A DNA stretch of 64,000 bases. It comes from Malachius bipustulatus (Eukaryota; Arthropoda; Insecta; Coleoptera; Melyridae). Shown here in pieces: positions 24,690 through 36,447 of this stretch; position 1 is the first letter of the stretch, and every line of letters starts with the position of its first letter. A model generated the notes under the pieces. The model worked only from the letters and a program-made list of their open reading frames with translations. It was not told the origin of the DNA and searched no databases. The position numbers were made by a program, and so were the translations under genes. The stretch is taken from the NCBI GenBank assembly GCA_910589415.1, contig OU342630.1, positions 39,154,012-39,218,011 on the forward strand. Direction: 5' to 3'.

Positions 24690-26460
24690 ACCCAAATGCT
24701 GGACCTCACAATATTGAGTGACGGCAAACACCCAGCATTGGTAAGACCGAATGGAGTATCATACATAGATATGGAAATTGTTTCCATGGAAGAAGCGAAC
24801 ATAAAATGGAAAATTCGGAGTGATGAACCGTCGTTGCATGAGTAATAACAAATTCATTCTATGTAACATACGCTCCCCCGATAATAGTCAAAAGCACCAT
24901 AGGTGGACATATGGCATAATGGACAGAGTTAAGATGTTCGAATCTTTCAGGGAAAAAATGGGCCTGAATTAAAGAGAATTGGGAGGCAGAAGACGTAATC
25001 GAACTAATTTAGCAGGAAAATAAGGATTGAAAACCAAAAATTAGAGCCGGGGGACAAAAAAATGCCCTATTAGTAGGACCAAGAAATACAGAAACTCATT
25101 ACAAAGTGTCGAAAATTCAAGCGGTGTAGGGAAAGATTCACGGCAGATTCTGAAAAACTAAGAGAAATATGTATACATAGAAACAGAAAAGGAATTAAAG
25201 AAAAAGATTAATAAGATTAAAGATTATATGAAGATTTCGATCGTGATATTTTAGGAGATAATCTCTATAGGATTATGAAATCACACCTATAAACCCCTAA
25301 CCCCAAGTAGGCAAAAGTGGCTTAAACAAAAAGAAGAAAGAAAAATCATCAAGGAACCCTTCCTGAAGTGGTGAAACCTCTTAAATAACATAAAAAATTC
25401 AAAAAAACCTGACCGCTGCGAAGCAATAGAGAAGAGTCCCTTAAGGATCAGTTTTGGGTCAGTTTGGCTACTCAGATGATTTGAGTATAATCGCCACAGC
25501 TCATACCATTGTTGAGATGAAGCTTAAAGCGGAAGCATCTATGACTCCGTCCAACTGTGGATGGGGGAAATTAAACTGGTCACAGCTATAAAAAAAACTG
25601 CAGCGGTCGCATTACACAATAGCACAAAAACGAGGATGGTGTTTTTCGAAATGCGGAAAAAGTCAGTGCTTACCTCCCCTACGGTTTCATACATCGCAGT
25701 AGCAATTGATTACAGGCTAACTTTCTCCAGACTGGAGGCACGTATACATATAAGGCATGCGAAAAATTCAGAAAAACAATCACAGCTTATAACATTCTCA
25801 TGCCACATTATCATGCCAACATAGAAGTACCTGCGTCGTACAAGAGAAAAGTGCTACATAAAGCACTATAATCTATAATCCTTTATGCAGCTCGTGTCTG
25901 GTTGGGATAAAATACAGAAAAGAAATAGGCAGAGAAGGTAAAAAGACTGATGGCCCTCCGAATAAGCAGTGCCTATCGTACAATCTCGAGGGTAGTAGCC
26001 CTGGTGATATTAGGAAAACTCGAACAAAAAATTAGAAAGAGACTGGATAAATGGTAAGACAGAGAGAGATAGTAGTAAGTAAACTCAGACACTTATCTGA
26101 GATGAGAAGAAACGGGCCGCCCACAAGTGAGGCAATATAGATCATTATGTGACACAATGTTTATCAAATCGCATGGGTGCTACCTGAAACGAATAAGGAA
26201 AACGGATAGTGAAATTTTCACACATTACCCAGAAGTAGATGATGCGGAGCATGCCCTGTTCAGATGCCAGAGGTGGATAAGAGAAAGAAGAGAGTTAGAG
26301 ACAAAAATAGAGAAGCCTATAAGTAAAGAGAACATGCATAAGTAAAAAGAACATGCAAGTATTCAAAATGCATGAAAGCGAGGATAATTGGAAAGAGGTA
26401 GAGGCTTACATGACGAAAATAATCCAGAAAAAGGAGAAGCTGAAAAGGGAAGACAGAGGT
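24690..26460 (+). pseudogene. Decayed R1-like non-LTR retrotransposon (EN end, RT motif C, zinc-finger tail)
   Basis: In order on the plus strand: the endonuclease end LSDGKHPALVRPNGVSYIDM with IVSMEEANIKWKI and DEPSL (24690-24840); linker pieces MDRVKMFESFREKMGPEL and KLREMY; catalytic YSDDLSIIATAHTIVEMKLK beginning at 25469; MGEIKLVTAIKKTAAVALHN and VAIDYRLTFSRLEA; and the C-terminal knuckle EVDDAEHALFRCQRWIRERR (about 26235-26290). The motif order fits R1-clade ORF2. The RT segment between the EN linker and motif C is largely deleted, and numerous stops and frameshifts are present. Confidence 0.7.
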
Positions 26461-28574
26461 TAGGAGATACAATCAAACCCCACTCTCCTTGGGAATCTTT
26501 TTCTTAGGTAGTTCCAGAGAGGAGGCGAGAGAAAACGGGGGGGGGGAGGGGGGTTCTAGCCGGTAAGACTCAGGATCTACCGCTGTAAGGGATAACACTC
26601 TATAAGTCAAGTTCTCCCCTTGGATTACGCATATCTCGGTAAATATTGCTAGTTCGTAAAAAATATTGTTACAAAAAATGTTAAGGAGAATATGCCATGA
26701 ATATGCCAGTGAATTTGCGATTTGCTTAGTGCATACAAAACATGCATTCTTTCCGGAATGTGAATATGATTTATGCATACTCCTGCTCATACTATTACGA
26801 GGCAATACGGTAATCTTTTAATGGTATATAATTACAAAAAAATTTAATCATATGTTTTCAGTTTGTTAATATATGTATTATGCTGAGATAAACTTGTTTT
26901 TTCGTTGCAGATTTTTCGACTTCTTTAAACATTTGATATTAAATTGTTATATTTATGTACCTAGTGTTTATTGTTACGAGAAATATATTTACAACATTTT
27001 TTGTCCTTGCAATAAATATTTTCATAAATTCTCAGACTTTCTTTTTTAAAACCACTTTTAAATCATTCACGGAATAAATTAGAGGTTTGTTGATTTTATT
27101 TATCACATATGTTAATTTCACCTTTGATAGTAATTAAACTGAGAAGAGAACTTCATAAAATGTGCTGAGATTACGAAAGTATCATACAACAGGTGGTAGA
27201 TAGCAAATTAAGCACATAATATATATTTTTATGTGCAAATAGTTGAAGAAAATAACACCAAATACGTGATATAAATTACATGGGAGCCATTAGTGACGCA
27301 TTATTTAGTGTGCTCTATGGTAAAAAAATATGTCATGGGAAAATTGAATATAAATTTTGAACTAATTCTACAAATTATAGATATTTGATCTCAATTTGCT
27401 AGCCATTTAATTACAACAACATCAATTACAATCATATAGTTACTTATCAAACAATAAATTTCCACATAACCGCCATTAGATATAAGTAGTTATTATAATT
27501 TCCATTAATTTTCAATAGACAAAAGTCTTCTCAATAATTCTATTAGATGAAACAAAAATTTTCTGCAACGTTTAGTAGGAAACATTAAAAACAAATCTGA
27601 CCTTCCTTAAGCTTTCTACTCGACTGACCTGCATCCTGCTCGCTTAAGACTTTTATTGGTTAGTCAATGGTAGAGGATGTTAATTGTGATAATGATTCTA
27701 AATTTAATTAGAGCATGTCGACTCGATATTATAACAATAAAGTAATATACCTTACAAGCTAGTATTTTATTATTGCCGTTATAATGGATTAATATACGAT
27801 GTAAGTATGTATATTAATGTAAATGCTTGCAAAGTCGTGAAACTTTGACAAATTTTAACACGTATTACCAGATCAATGAAAAGAATAATTTATTGTATTA
27901 AATACCTATTTAAAGTGTTTTGCCTTAACATAAAAAAAATTATAAATATTTAAGAGCCAGGGTAATAATTTTTTTTCCAAATAGAAAATGGAATGAGATG
28001 GAGATATATGATTATTTAGAAAATCACTGTATCAGTAAGTCCCCTTTTGGCAAACCAGTCTCCCTCAAATAAAAATTTTGTATTGTTTTGTTACCTACCT
28101 AATGCAAAAACGTGTCAAAATGAGCCCCATCATATCGAAGCTCAAGAATTTTATCGGTCTAATTTTACTATCTTCATATCACGAATGTTAATTCTTAGAA
28201 TAAATCCGATATACGGCTACAAACGTGTTTCTTTTTATTTCATGAAGGTTTATCCGTCCCAGAAAAAAAAACTTCACAATACATACCTTAAGTTGCAGAT
28301 GGAAGCAAATGGAATCGAGAAAATGCAAATTTTATACCGGTAGGTATGTGGCGGGAAGTGTCAGACTATAAATAAAAAATCTCTAAATTATTCACGGAAA
28401 TGTGAAGTAAGCATACCACATTAAAATTAATAGAAGTATGATTTTAAAAATAATCTGTAAATTTCGGTTATTGATTTTAGAATAATTGTCTTAAAAATAA
28501 ACAGCTTTCATTTTGTTTATTTATTGACGCTATAATAATTTTGGAGATAGAGAAATATGATTAGGACCGGATAT
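26461..28574. other. Intronic AT-rich DNA
   Basis: A G-rich patch at 26535-26555 follows the R1-like relic and may be its 3' UTR. A fragment near 27985-28020 resembles the interior of the MITE at 5772-5920. The 98-codon frame at 28047-28343 has no recognisable motif. Confidence 0.4.
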
Positions 28575-28584
28575 AGATACGATT

Positions 28585-29987
28585 ATTACACCAATTTTAC
28601 CAACTTTTCAGGAACCCCAGCTTCGCCGATAGGGATGAGTACCGTCACATTCTCCGGGATTATCTGAATAACCAAGAAACTTCAAGCAGCTTGGAGTCAA
28701 TCGATCAATTGGAACAAGAAACAAGGTTGTTCAGTTCGGGTATAATTTAATGAAAGCCTGCCCACTCAGGAGGTCGAACCCACAAACCAAAACATCACTG
28801 CCATCACTGAAGGGAACTCGAACACTCGAGAAAGGTATCGAGGAAACTGTTCAATAAAGCAAGCAACCGCAAAAACCAGATGGACTGGCAAGACTATCGA
28901 GATGCTTGCAGGTCTTTCAAGAAACCCCTCCGTCAAAAACAAAGGGAGCCATGAAGAGGGTTCTGCAACGAGATCGAATCCACCGTTCCGGCGGCCCGTC
29001 TAAATAGGATACTCTCCAGAAACCCCCTGAAACTATTAGGGACCCTCCACAAAGAAGATGACACCTATACATCCAACTCGGAAGACACCTTCCAACTACT
29101 CCTAACCACTCACTTCCTATACTGCACTCTGGTGCCGACCACGTCTCACCCGGCGACCTATCTCCCTCCCGTCACGTCTTAGTTGGACTGGAGTGTGGCT
29201 GCCCGAGCGGTGGAAAGCAAACAGAATTGCATGGGCAATAAAGTCTCTCTCCCATTACAAGTCCTTGTTATGGGACGGTATTTACCCCGCCTTGCTACAG
29301 TGGGGACTGGAGTACCTGCTGCCCTTCTTGGTAAGAATCTTCAGGGCATGCTTAACATGCCCTAACAGACAGCAAGAAAGCCTTATCATGGGCCCAAGGT
29401 TTAGCTCTGGGCTTGCCTTGGAGGCCCACGGGGCTTTAACGGCTGTTGCTAATCACAACAGACTCACACTGTCGTGGATAAACACGACACGACCTCTAAT
29501 TAATAATAAACAAAGATCGTATGGAGGAACATGTACGGTGCTGGCAAAATATTCCCATCGGCTACTTCCCCAAACAAATTATACTGATACCAACTGACAA
29601 ATCACCAAATATTATTTACGCATATCCCGACCAATACTCAAACTAGTGATCTTTCTCTACACCGAGCACTGCAGACCAAACAAGCACCTCCACACGATGG
29701 GAATTAATGCTGACCCACTATGCAGGAAGTGTTACGACGAGGATGAGACTGTGGAACATATCCTGTGCCGATGTCCTTCACTCTGCAACCTCCGTGGATC
29801 TATGGTTAGCTCACATTAGCCAAGCCTCAACAACCTCTCTGGATCCCCTCCAGGCGCCCTGGTCCAGTTTTTTCTGAACCTGGGATGGCTTAGGGAGTGA
29901 GGCCACCAGAGAAAAGAGGAAGCATACTGGGCCACCTGTGGCCTCATTGCAGCAGACTTGTTCTTCCCTCGTTAGAATTCAGAATCC
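28585..29987 (+). pseudogene. Internally deleted I/Loa-type retrotransposon with 10-bp target duplication
   Basis: AGATACGATT flanks it at 28575-28584 and 29988-29997. The plus strand shows WQDYRDACRSFKKTLRQKQ, a STVPAARLNRILSRNPLKL linker, then AIKSLSHYKS and DGIYPALLQWGLEYLLPFL (start of RT, about 29230-29330). It jumps to an RNase H remnant (ALTAVANHNRLTLSWI, about 29435-29480) and the C-terminal zinc knuckle LYTEHCRPNKHLHTMGI with DPLCRKCYDEDETVEHILC (29660-29770). RT motifs A-C are deleted. It is a relative of the 49951 and 59450 elements, with frames broken in several places. Confidence 0.7.
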
Positions 29988-30349
29988 AGATACGATTTTT
30001 TTTTAATACGATCATTAATATTTTATTGTAAAAATTCCAGAGTTAGAAAATTTAAATTCATTCATAGGTATGTGACACTTAATGGTGGTTTTTAAGCATG
30101 ATGTTTCAATTATACAATTATTGTTCCAATGCGTTCCAAGAAATTGCTCGTTGTTAGTTTAGACCCAAATTAATAATAGAAAAATCCGGAATAAAATCTA
30201 CAGAAGTTGGGGATTTAATTCTGAAGCCAAAACACCGGTTATTAAGAAATGTTAAATTCTTCGATTAAACCAAGATTAGAAGTCTTATGTAATGCTACTT
30301 TCCTTCTTAATTTGTTTAAAGCTTTATTTAAGTCCAGTCAACGAATGAC

Positions 30350-30970
30350 CCAAATGCGAATCCTTTAGAAACTGGTTCAGGATGTATAAGGCGTGAACAT
30401 ACCAAAAGTCCTTACGTCTAGGTGATGAGCCGGGGGAGGGGTGAGGGGTAGAATGGGCAAAGTCCCAAGGTTTGGGTTTCGCTTCGATCTCGAAAACGGT
30501 GCATCGCAAGGGAAAATTTTCTGACAATAAATTAAAGCTCGTAAAATTATTTAAAACTTTTTTTATATTATTTTCTTTTATAATTCTCGAACTGTTTTCA
30601 AGCTACACGCTCTTCCTGAGGAATATTTTAGACGATATTAGGAAATATTTAATGAAAAATGTGAGGTGACATGATTTTTTTCAAAAATATCTCATCTTGT
30701 GGACTTTGTAACTCAAAAAACGGTTGGAAATTCAAAAATCACGTATGAAATAAAAGTTGTAGATAATTTTATGGGCTTTTTTTAAGATATAAGGGAATTT
30801 TTCCCTACGACACAATATTTTTGAGATATACTCAACCGGCAACGGAAATCTGAAAAATGGGACCTTTTTCCACCTCACCTTCCCTGGCTCATCACCTAGA
30901 CGTCAGGACTTTTTGTATGTTTACTCAGTAAACACCCTGAACAAGTTTCTGAAGGAATTGCTTAGGTATC
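30350..30970. repeat. ACAGGGTG-type foldback element (about 620 bp)
   Basis: The left arm has TTTAGAAACTGGTTCAGGATG, AAAGTCCTTACGTCTAGGTG and ATGAGCC. The right arm has the complements GGCTCATCACCTAGACGTCA, AAACACCCTGAAC and AGTTTCTGAAGG. The interior is AT-rich and non-coding. Confidence 0.7.
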
Positions 30971-32394
30971 TACTCACATACTCTATATACCTCTTCCTTT
31001 GACTGGTCTTTTTTTATTTTATAAAATTAATGAAACTGACCCACAAAATGAACTCTTGCCATCCTTTAGCGGTTCAGTGGTTGACAGTTAAATATGTTAA
31101 AAAAGAGGTAAATGTTGAAGATTTTAAAAGTTGATAGTTTTTCCATTAATAATATTCCATTAAGGGTATAAATGACCTACTGCCACTTTTACCGTATTTC
31201 GGTCTATAGGTACCTGCCGCTAAAGTCACATACAAGATGTTTCCAGAAGTACTGTCAACGTTCTACCAGAGATTCTCGAGTCAAAATATAACCGACTTAG
31301 CCTAAATTATCTAAATCTAAAATGGCATCCGTTGCAAGATACAAAATAGTAAACTTTTCCAAAGAGGTCAGCCAAATACCTACACATTTTCCAGAATAAA
31401 TCAAAAAATCTTTAAAATTTCACCGCCACTACTATTGTCTTAAGACTAAAATCTCAGATACTCTTACAAGCGTAATTCTTTTAGTGTAATTTACATAATA
31501 TAACGTTTCACCCTAGAATTTTTTTATCCGCACGCCGCTGATTCAGTTTTTTATCAAAAAACTAAAATATTTCTAAGCTTTTTACGTCCTCATAAACGTT
31601 TCATAGCTTGCATGATTTTCCGGTAATAAATGTTTTGCTACTTAGTTAAAGAAAAATGAACTTTTTTTGAATGTATTCTCCGTATTGTAAACTTGTATCA
31701 TTAAAAGCCAATTTATGAGGAAACCATGCAAGAGATGAGTTAAAAAAGTTTAGTGCTATCTCAGTCTGTTGGTCAAAAAGATATAGAGTCAATCAGTTGC
31801 TTGAAAATAAAAAGGGCCTTTAAAGGGCTGTTAACTTAGCTATAGTTATAGATTACAGTCATCAATGATATTCTCTGGGCTAGTAATTATTTTTTTACAG
31901 TAAGTAGGTATTTATTGTGCTTTCCTATTTTGTGAATTCTACGTTTCACAATTTGTCAAACCCATTCCCGTTTATCAAATGTCATTAAATTAAAAAATTA
32001 AAAAAGAAAACCATTTGACAATGTGTGAAACGCAAACGAAAATTACTCTACTTATAGCATATTACCAGGAATAGCAGATCTATGGAATTGTACTTCCTAT
32101 CCTAGTACCTATAGTTCCTATAGATTCGTAAGACTATTAACCTAACATGCGAATAACCTTCATTGTTAAATGCATATGGATACAATCTACATTCTGACCT
32201 TAAAATTGATACAATATTAATTGGCTTCACGGATAACCAAATCATTATCTTAAAAATCAGTTAATAAAGCAGTAGGTACGCATTACGCAAAAATCGAACT
32301 ATTTGCGTTAGTAGGAAATATTGCAGAGAATATATTATGTCTACAAGATAAGACAAAGGTTTTGATGTAGGTCAATGATAATACTAATTTAAAA
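30971..32394. other. Intronic AT-rich DNA
   Basis: Nothing firm is seen. TACAAGATGTTTCCAGAAGTAC (31230) may start a single arm of an ACAGGGTG-type repeat. Confidence 0.35.
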
Positions 32395-33185
32395 AAGTCC
32401 TATAAGTATCTTGTTGTCCGGTTTCGGGTGTTAACGCATCCTCAAGACGCGGTAAAACAACATGCAAACCTATTAGTCACTCCAAAATCTAACAAATCTT
32501 ACAAATTCTGAAGATATCACTTATCGGGAAAGATGTAAAAAAGACTTAACACGAGGTTCAGAGGAAAATCTTCAAGTAGGTACTCCAAAATGTTATAAAT
32601 AATTATATGTATACACTAGAGGTAAAAATGAAAAATTTAAAACCCTTTTCAAAGTGAAAGGGTGGCGTTAATGAATTTAATAAATTAAAATTGATATTTG
32701 TAGTAGTATATGTACCAAGGGCATTACTCAGAGGATAGTTCCCGAGGTCGACTGATCCAGCCCGGAGGCTTTTGACCCGAGGGAAGGATGTCGGCCGATG
32801 GGCATTTTATCATTCGGTAATGCCAGTTTTACCATACAAGACTTTATTTTTCAATTGAATCACGAAAATCAAACTAAATGCAATGATTTTCTGACATACT
32901 TATTGAATAGATAGGTAGATTTTGGGCTATTAAGTAATGTTTTCTTCTTGGCTTGTTTGTTGAGCCGATTTTTTGTTGTGCATTGAGTAATTGAAAAATA
33001 AAATTATTTATTGAATTTAAAAGTTAAAGCGCCGATCCCCGGTAGGTGATGTCTTCAGAATGTCTAAGATTTGTTACATTTTTGACTGACTGTGTTTTGG
33101 AGTGACTGATAATTGTCCTAAGGATGGTTTAACATCCGAAACCGGTCGACAAGGTATTTTTAAGACTTTTTTAATCAATCATTTT
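32395..33185. repeat. Inverted-arm element with hammerhead-like motifs in both arms
   Basis: The left arm (32395-32545) and right arm (33035-33185) are reverse complements with divergence: TCACTCCAAAA, TAACAAATCTTA and ATTCTGAAGA.ATCAC are shared. Each arm carries a stem GGATG...CATCC (or a variant) followed by GAAACCGG(T/A)C and then CAA.AAG. This is at 33113-33155 on plus and 32413-32455 on minus. The order stem II, GAAAC, 2-bp stem III, cleavage-like triplet recalls small hammerhead ribozymes, but the CUGAUGA core is not intact. See findings. Confidence 0.45.
32710..32835. repeat. GC-richer imperfect palindrome inside the inverted-arm element
   Basis: GGGCATTACTC on the left faces CGGTAATGCC on the right, with TTCCCGAGG against CCGAGGGAA inside. 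It may be a nested MITE of about 125 bp. Confidence 0.4.
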
Positions 33186-35237
33186 AATCATCATTTAATC
33201 ATTTTAATCATTGACCTACTGTTAATCCTTTGTTTTATTGTATTTTGAGTTTACCATGGCCAATTTCACTGATTATCATATACAAGATGTTTCTTGATCG
33301 GCAAATTAACGTTCCATTACAATATAGATAAGAACTATACGTACCTACTCCAAGTGAAATTCTCTTGAGTAGTTCCCAAGTAGATATATCCAAGCATATA
33401 ATAATATTATTTCGGAATTATTAAATCGGTATGGTAGGTACTTATAGTTGAGTTAAAAATATATTCTTTGATTATTGTTTGTACCTGAACTGATTCTTAA
33501 ATAAAAAAAAATAAATTGACTCTTTAAATCAATAATGACTTTGTGAAAAATAATGTACAAATCAAATTTAATTGAATAAAAATAAATGCCCTGTAGATAT
33601 TGGATTTCACCTGGGTCAAAAAAAATACTTATTAAAAAAAAAATCTACCGTATGAATTAAAAAGTTTTTACGTTGTTTTTTTTTGTTAGTAAGCCCAGTT
33701 AAAGCCACAAAATCATAAAGGATAGTAATCGAAACTTTAGGTCGTGAAATCAGTCTTCGAGGAAAAGGTTGAATTTTTTCATTTCTCCATTAATTTAACA
33801 ATTCTCAAAACCAAGCATGGTGTCTAACATTTTCTACCAAAACTATCCAACGCGCCTACAAATACCTCTGCCATCTTGCTCTGCTAATAACTCCAATACA
33901 TAGTTGATTTCGGGGGGTTTTGCTCCCGGAGCAAATCTCCATGGACCACGGCAAATCAACTATAATTTCAATTGACGTCAGCCGTGAAAGCCTACACACA
34001 TCAAGTCTAGTACTGCTTCTTCCATTTCCACAGTCCCCACTTTTTTGGACATCCTGCATGTGCCCTTTAATTTGTGGTGCTAGGCCATGCATCTATTATT
34101 TCTTTCATTGTCTCTATAAGTAAGTTTATGAGAGTGACGTCTCAGGAGAGAGCGTTTTGTTTACTTATAGCCTTATACAGCGGTATTAATATTACCTTGG
34201 CATTGGCCCAGAATCATAAGCATATCAAAGTATTCCGCTGTTGCTGTACATTTTTAATAATGTAAAATATATAATAAATAAGCATCAAATCACAAAGCAA
34301 TGATATTAAACAAAAGTTTTACTTATTTAGCATAATGATAAAAACAATAGATTTAATATTTTTATAATAACCGCAATTTAATTTAAAAATATAATAGAAC
34401 ATTTTATAGATGTTAACTTTTAAGGTTTGAACATACATCATATCTTCGAGAATTGAACAAAAGTTATTTTTTTGTAATATTCTTCCCAGCTACTAAGACT
34501 TGTCTAAGTACTATTTTACCAAGTAACCTACTAACACTTTGGCTGACCAATAATTATTATACAACGTATTATCAAAACTGATGAATCACTTACAAGCTGA
34601 CCGTTGATGAAAATTGACTTATAATTAATTTAACGTTTCATAAACATTAGCGATTTATTAACTTCTTATTAACGACTCCTTACGTCTACATCCACTTAAA
34701 AATTTAAACTAGCTGCATCAATAATTATTAATCTATTCAGTCTATCATTCGACTACCAAGACAAAAAGAAAATAATGACGACATCAAAATAAGTGAAACA
34801 ATACGTTATCAATACTAATAAAAGGCGTCCAAGAATGAAGACTAAAAATTCAGGAAAATCTACTCGGACTTTATTGGATTGTCAAAACGTAGAAACATCA
34901 TTATTGTTTAGGCAAGGCATGCTATTTTGTGATTAAACATTAACAATTATTACTTGAATTTTTACTGAACAATTTTAGAAAACAACGTGAAATTAAATTA
35001 ATTTCTGATGTCAAGCGTTATGCGCAATAATTTTAGCTTCATTTTGATACCAAAACCATTTCTGTCAGTTTAAACGGTGAGCAGGAATCCTCAAAAACCA
35101 CTTTCGCAATCAATGCTAATCCCCTATGGCCCGCTTTGAAAATCACTTCTAAATTAGTTGATTGTTCATTCTTGTTGAAGGAATTTTCTGACCATGTGGC
35201 AAGTGTTGATTATTACAGCTTTCTGGATCAGCGCACG
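33186..35237. other. Intronic AT-rich DNA
   Basis: 33856-34092 is less AT-rich and has a 78-codon minus-strand frame without a recognisable domain. Otherwise nothing. Confidence 0.35.
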
Positions 35238-35240
35238 TAA

Positions 35241-36444
35241 AGCCTTGTCCACACCGAAAGCAACACATAGGAACATTTTGTTTACAGCTCATCGATTATT
35301 TATTGGCGGAGAATTCTTGAAAGTCGATAAGCAATAAAAATTTTATCGGTATACTCGTGATTCAAAAAAGTCCTATCTAAATGTATAGAGAACAGAAATA
35401 ATTTAACACTTTTGCATGGATCACCCTAAACATTCGATTTTTTGTTCGCTCTTATCATTGTAATTGTCTCGATAATGAGTGTTTTATCATTTAAAACGTT
35501 CATCCAATTGCACCTGCCATAGGCGGCGTGGTTGATATTGAATATTATCAGGTGAAAATTAACAAGATTTTGTCCATATAGTGAGAGTTATAAGCATCAT
35601 TTTTTGCACGCCACTGCCTGAATCAATATTTTTGCTATCAGTCCAGATTAATTCCGAGAATTCTCCGTCAATAAATAACCGATGAACTGTATGTTGCTTG
35701 TTCCTGGAACTTGTTTCTGAATGTTGCCAAAAGTTTATTTAAGTTCCTCATTGTTTACGGTTGCAGCAACAAAAGTTCCTATAAGTTGCTTGTTTCCATA
35801 TTTAGCGGCAAAAATCAAAGAAAATGTAGAAACATTGGTAAACATTTTTTGTTTCTCAACGGTATTTTTATCAGTGTGGACACGTTGATGCTTGTTCCCA
35901 AAGCTTGAAACTCCCGTTGCAAGAAATCGAAGTGTTAATGGGAGGCGTTCCAATGGAGATATAGCAGCTCTATAGTTCGTATCTTCTTTTTGAATTAAAG
36001 GTGAAATTTTGCAAATCAGATTACCCAAATCAGTACTACTCATACGACAATTTTTTTTTAAATGTCCATTATTATAAATATCATCTTTCTTTAATGAACT
36101 TAAAAGACATATGACACCATGTATTGTGACTTTCTGTCTAAAAGACTTGGTCTATTCCAACATTTACGGACTCGTCTTTTGTGTTTTTGTAAAATAAATA
36201 CAATTGCAGCTGCTGCTATCTGTAAATCTTCTCCGTCGTACCACATTGTTTAGAAACATACACTGCACTGGTGTAGACACAACGTTTCCTGTTGCAGCAA
36301 CACAACGAAACATTCACAAAACTGAATTACCTTGGTGTGGACAGAATGTTTACGGAACTTTTGCTGTTGTTTCTGTTTCCATAAACAGGTTGCGGCAACC
36401 AGCAACAAAATGTTCCTCTGTGTTTCTTTGGTGTGGACAAAGCT
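35241..36444 (-). mobile_element. PIF/Harbinger element remnant with TAA target duplication (1204 bp)
   Basis: The left end AGCCTTGTCCACACC and right end GGTGTGGACAAAGCT are inverted. AGGAACATTTTGTTT and ACAAAATGTTCCT extend the inverted repeats. TAA at 35238-35240 and 36445-36447 is a direct duplication of the TWA type used by PIF/Harbinger. A minus-strand transposase fragment lies inside. The interior repeats TGTGGACA and GTTGC(T/A)GCAACA-like subterminal motifs several times, suggesting rearrangement or nested relatives. Confidence 0.7.
35912..36106 (-). pseudogene. N-terminal fragment of a Harbinger (HARBI1-like) transposase
   Basis: The minus strand reads KKDDIYNNGHLKKNCRM, then SSTDLGNLICKISPLIQKED and TNYRAAISPLERLPLTLRF-LATG. 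'F..L...I.P.I.K.DT..R.AI...ERL..TLRFLATG' is the conserved segment just ahead of the DDE domain of HARBI1-like transposases. After LATG the similarity ends: the frame continues through repetitive sequence, and no DDE catalytic segment was found. It is therefore a dead, truncated gene. Its position inside matching inverted repeats with a TAA duplication supports the assignment. Confidence 0.7.
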
Positions 36445-36447
36445 TAA

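Noticed and set aside
28047..28343. 98-codon plus-strand frame
   Set aside because: No motif, no codon bias, no neighbouring exon signals.
33856..34092. 78-codon minus-strand frame in a less AT-rich patch
   Set aside because: It has the correct strand for an exon of the transporter, but the sequence does not fit SLC22 proteins and would fall between exons 1 and 2, which already join perfectly.
34586..34620. CTGATGA that could start a hammerhead core
   Set aside because: No stem II followed by GAAA, and no cleavage triplet at the proper distance.
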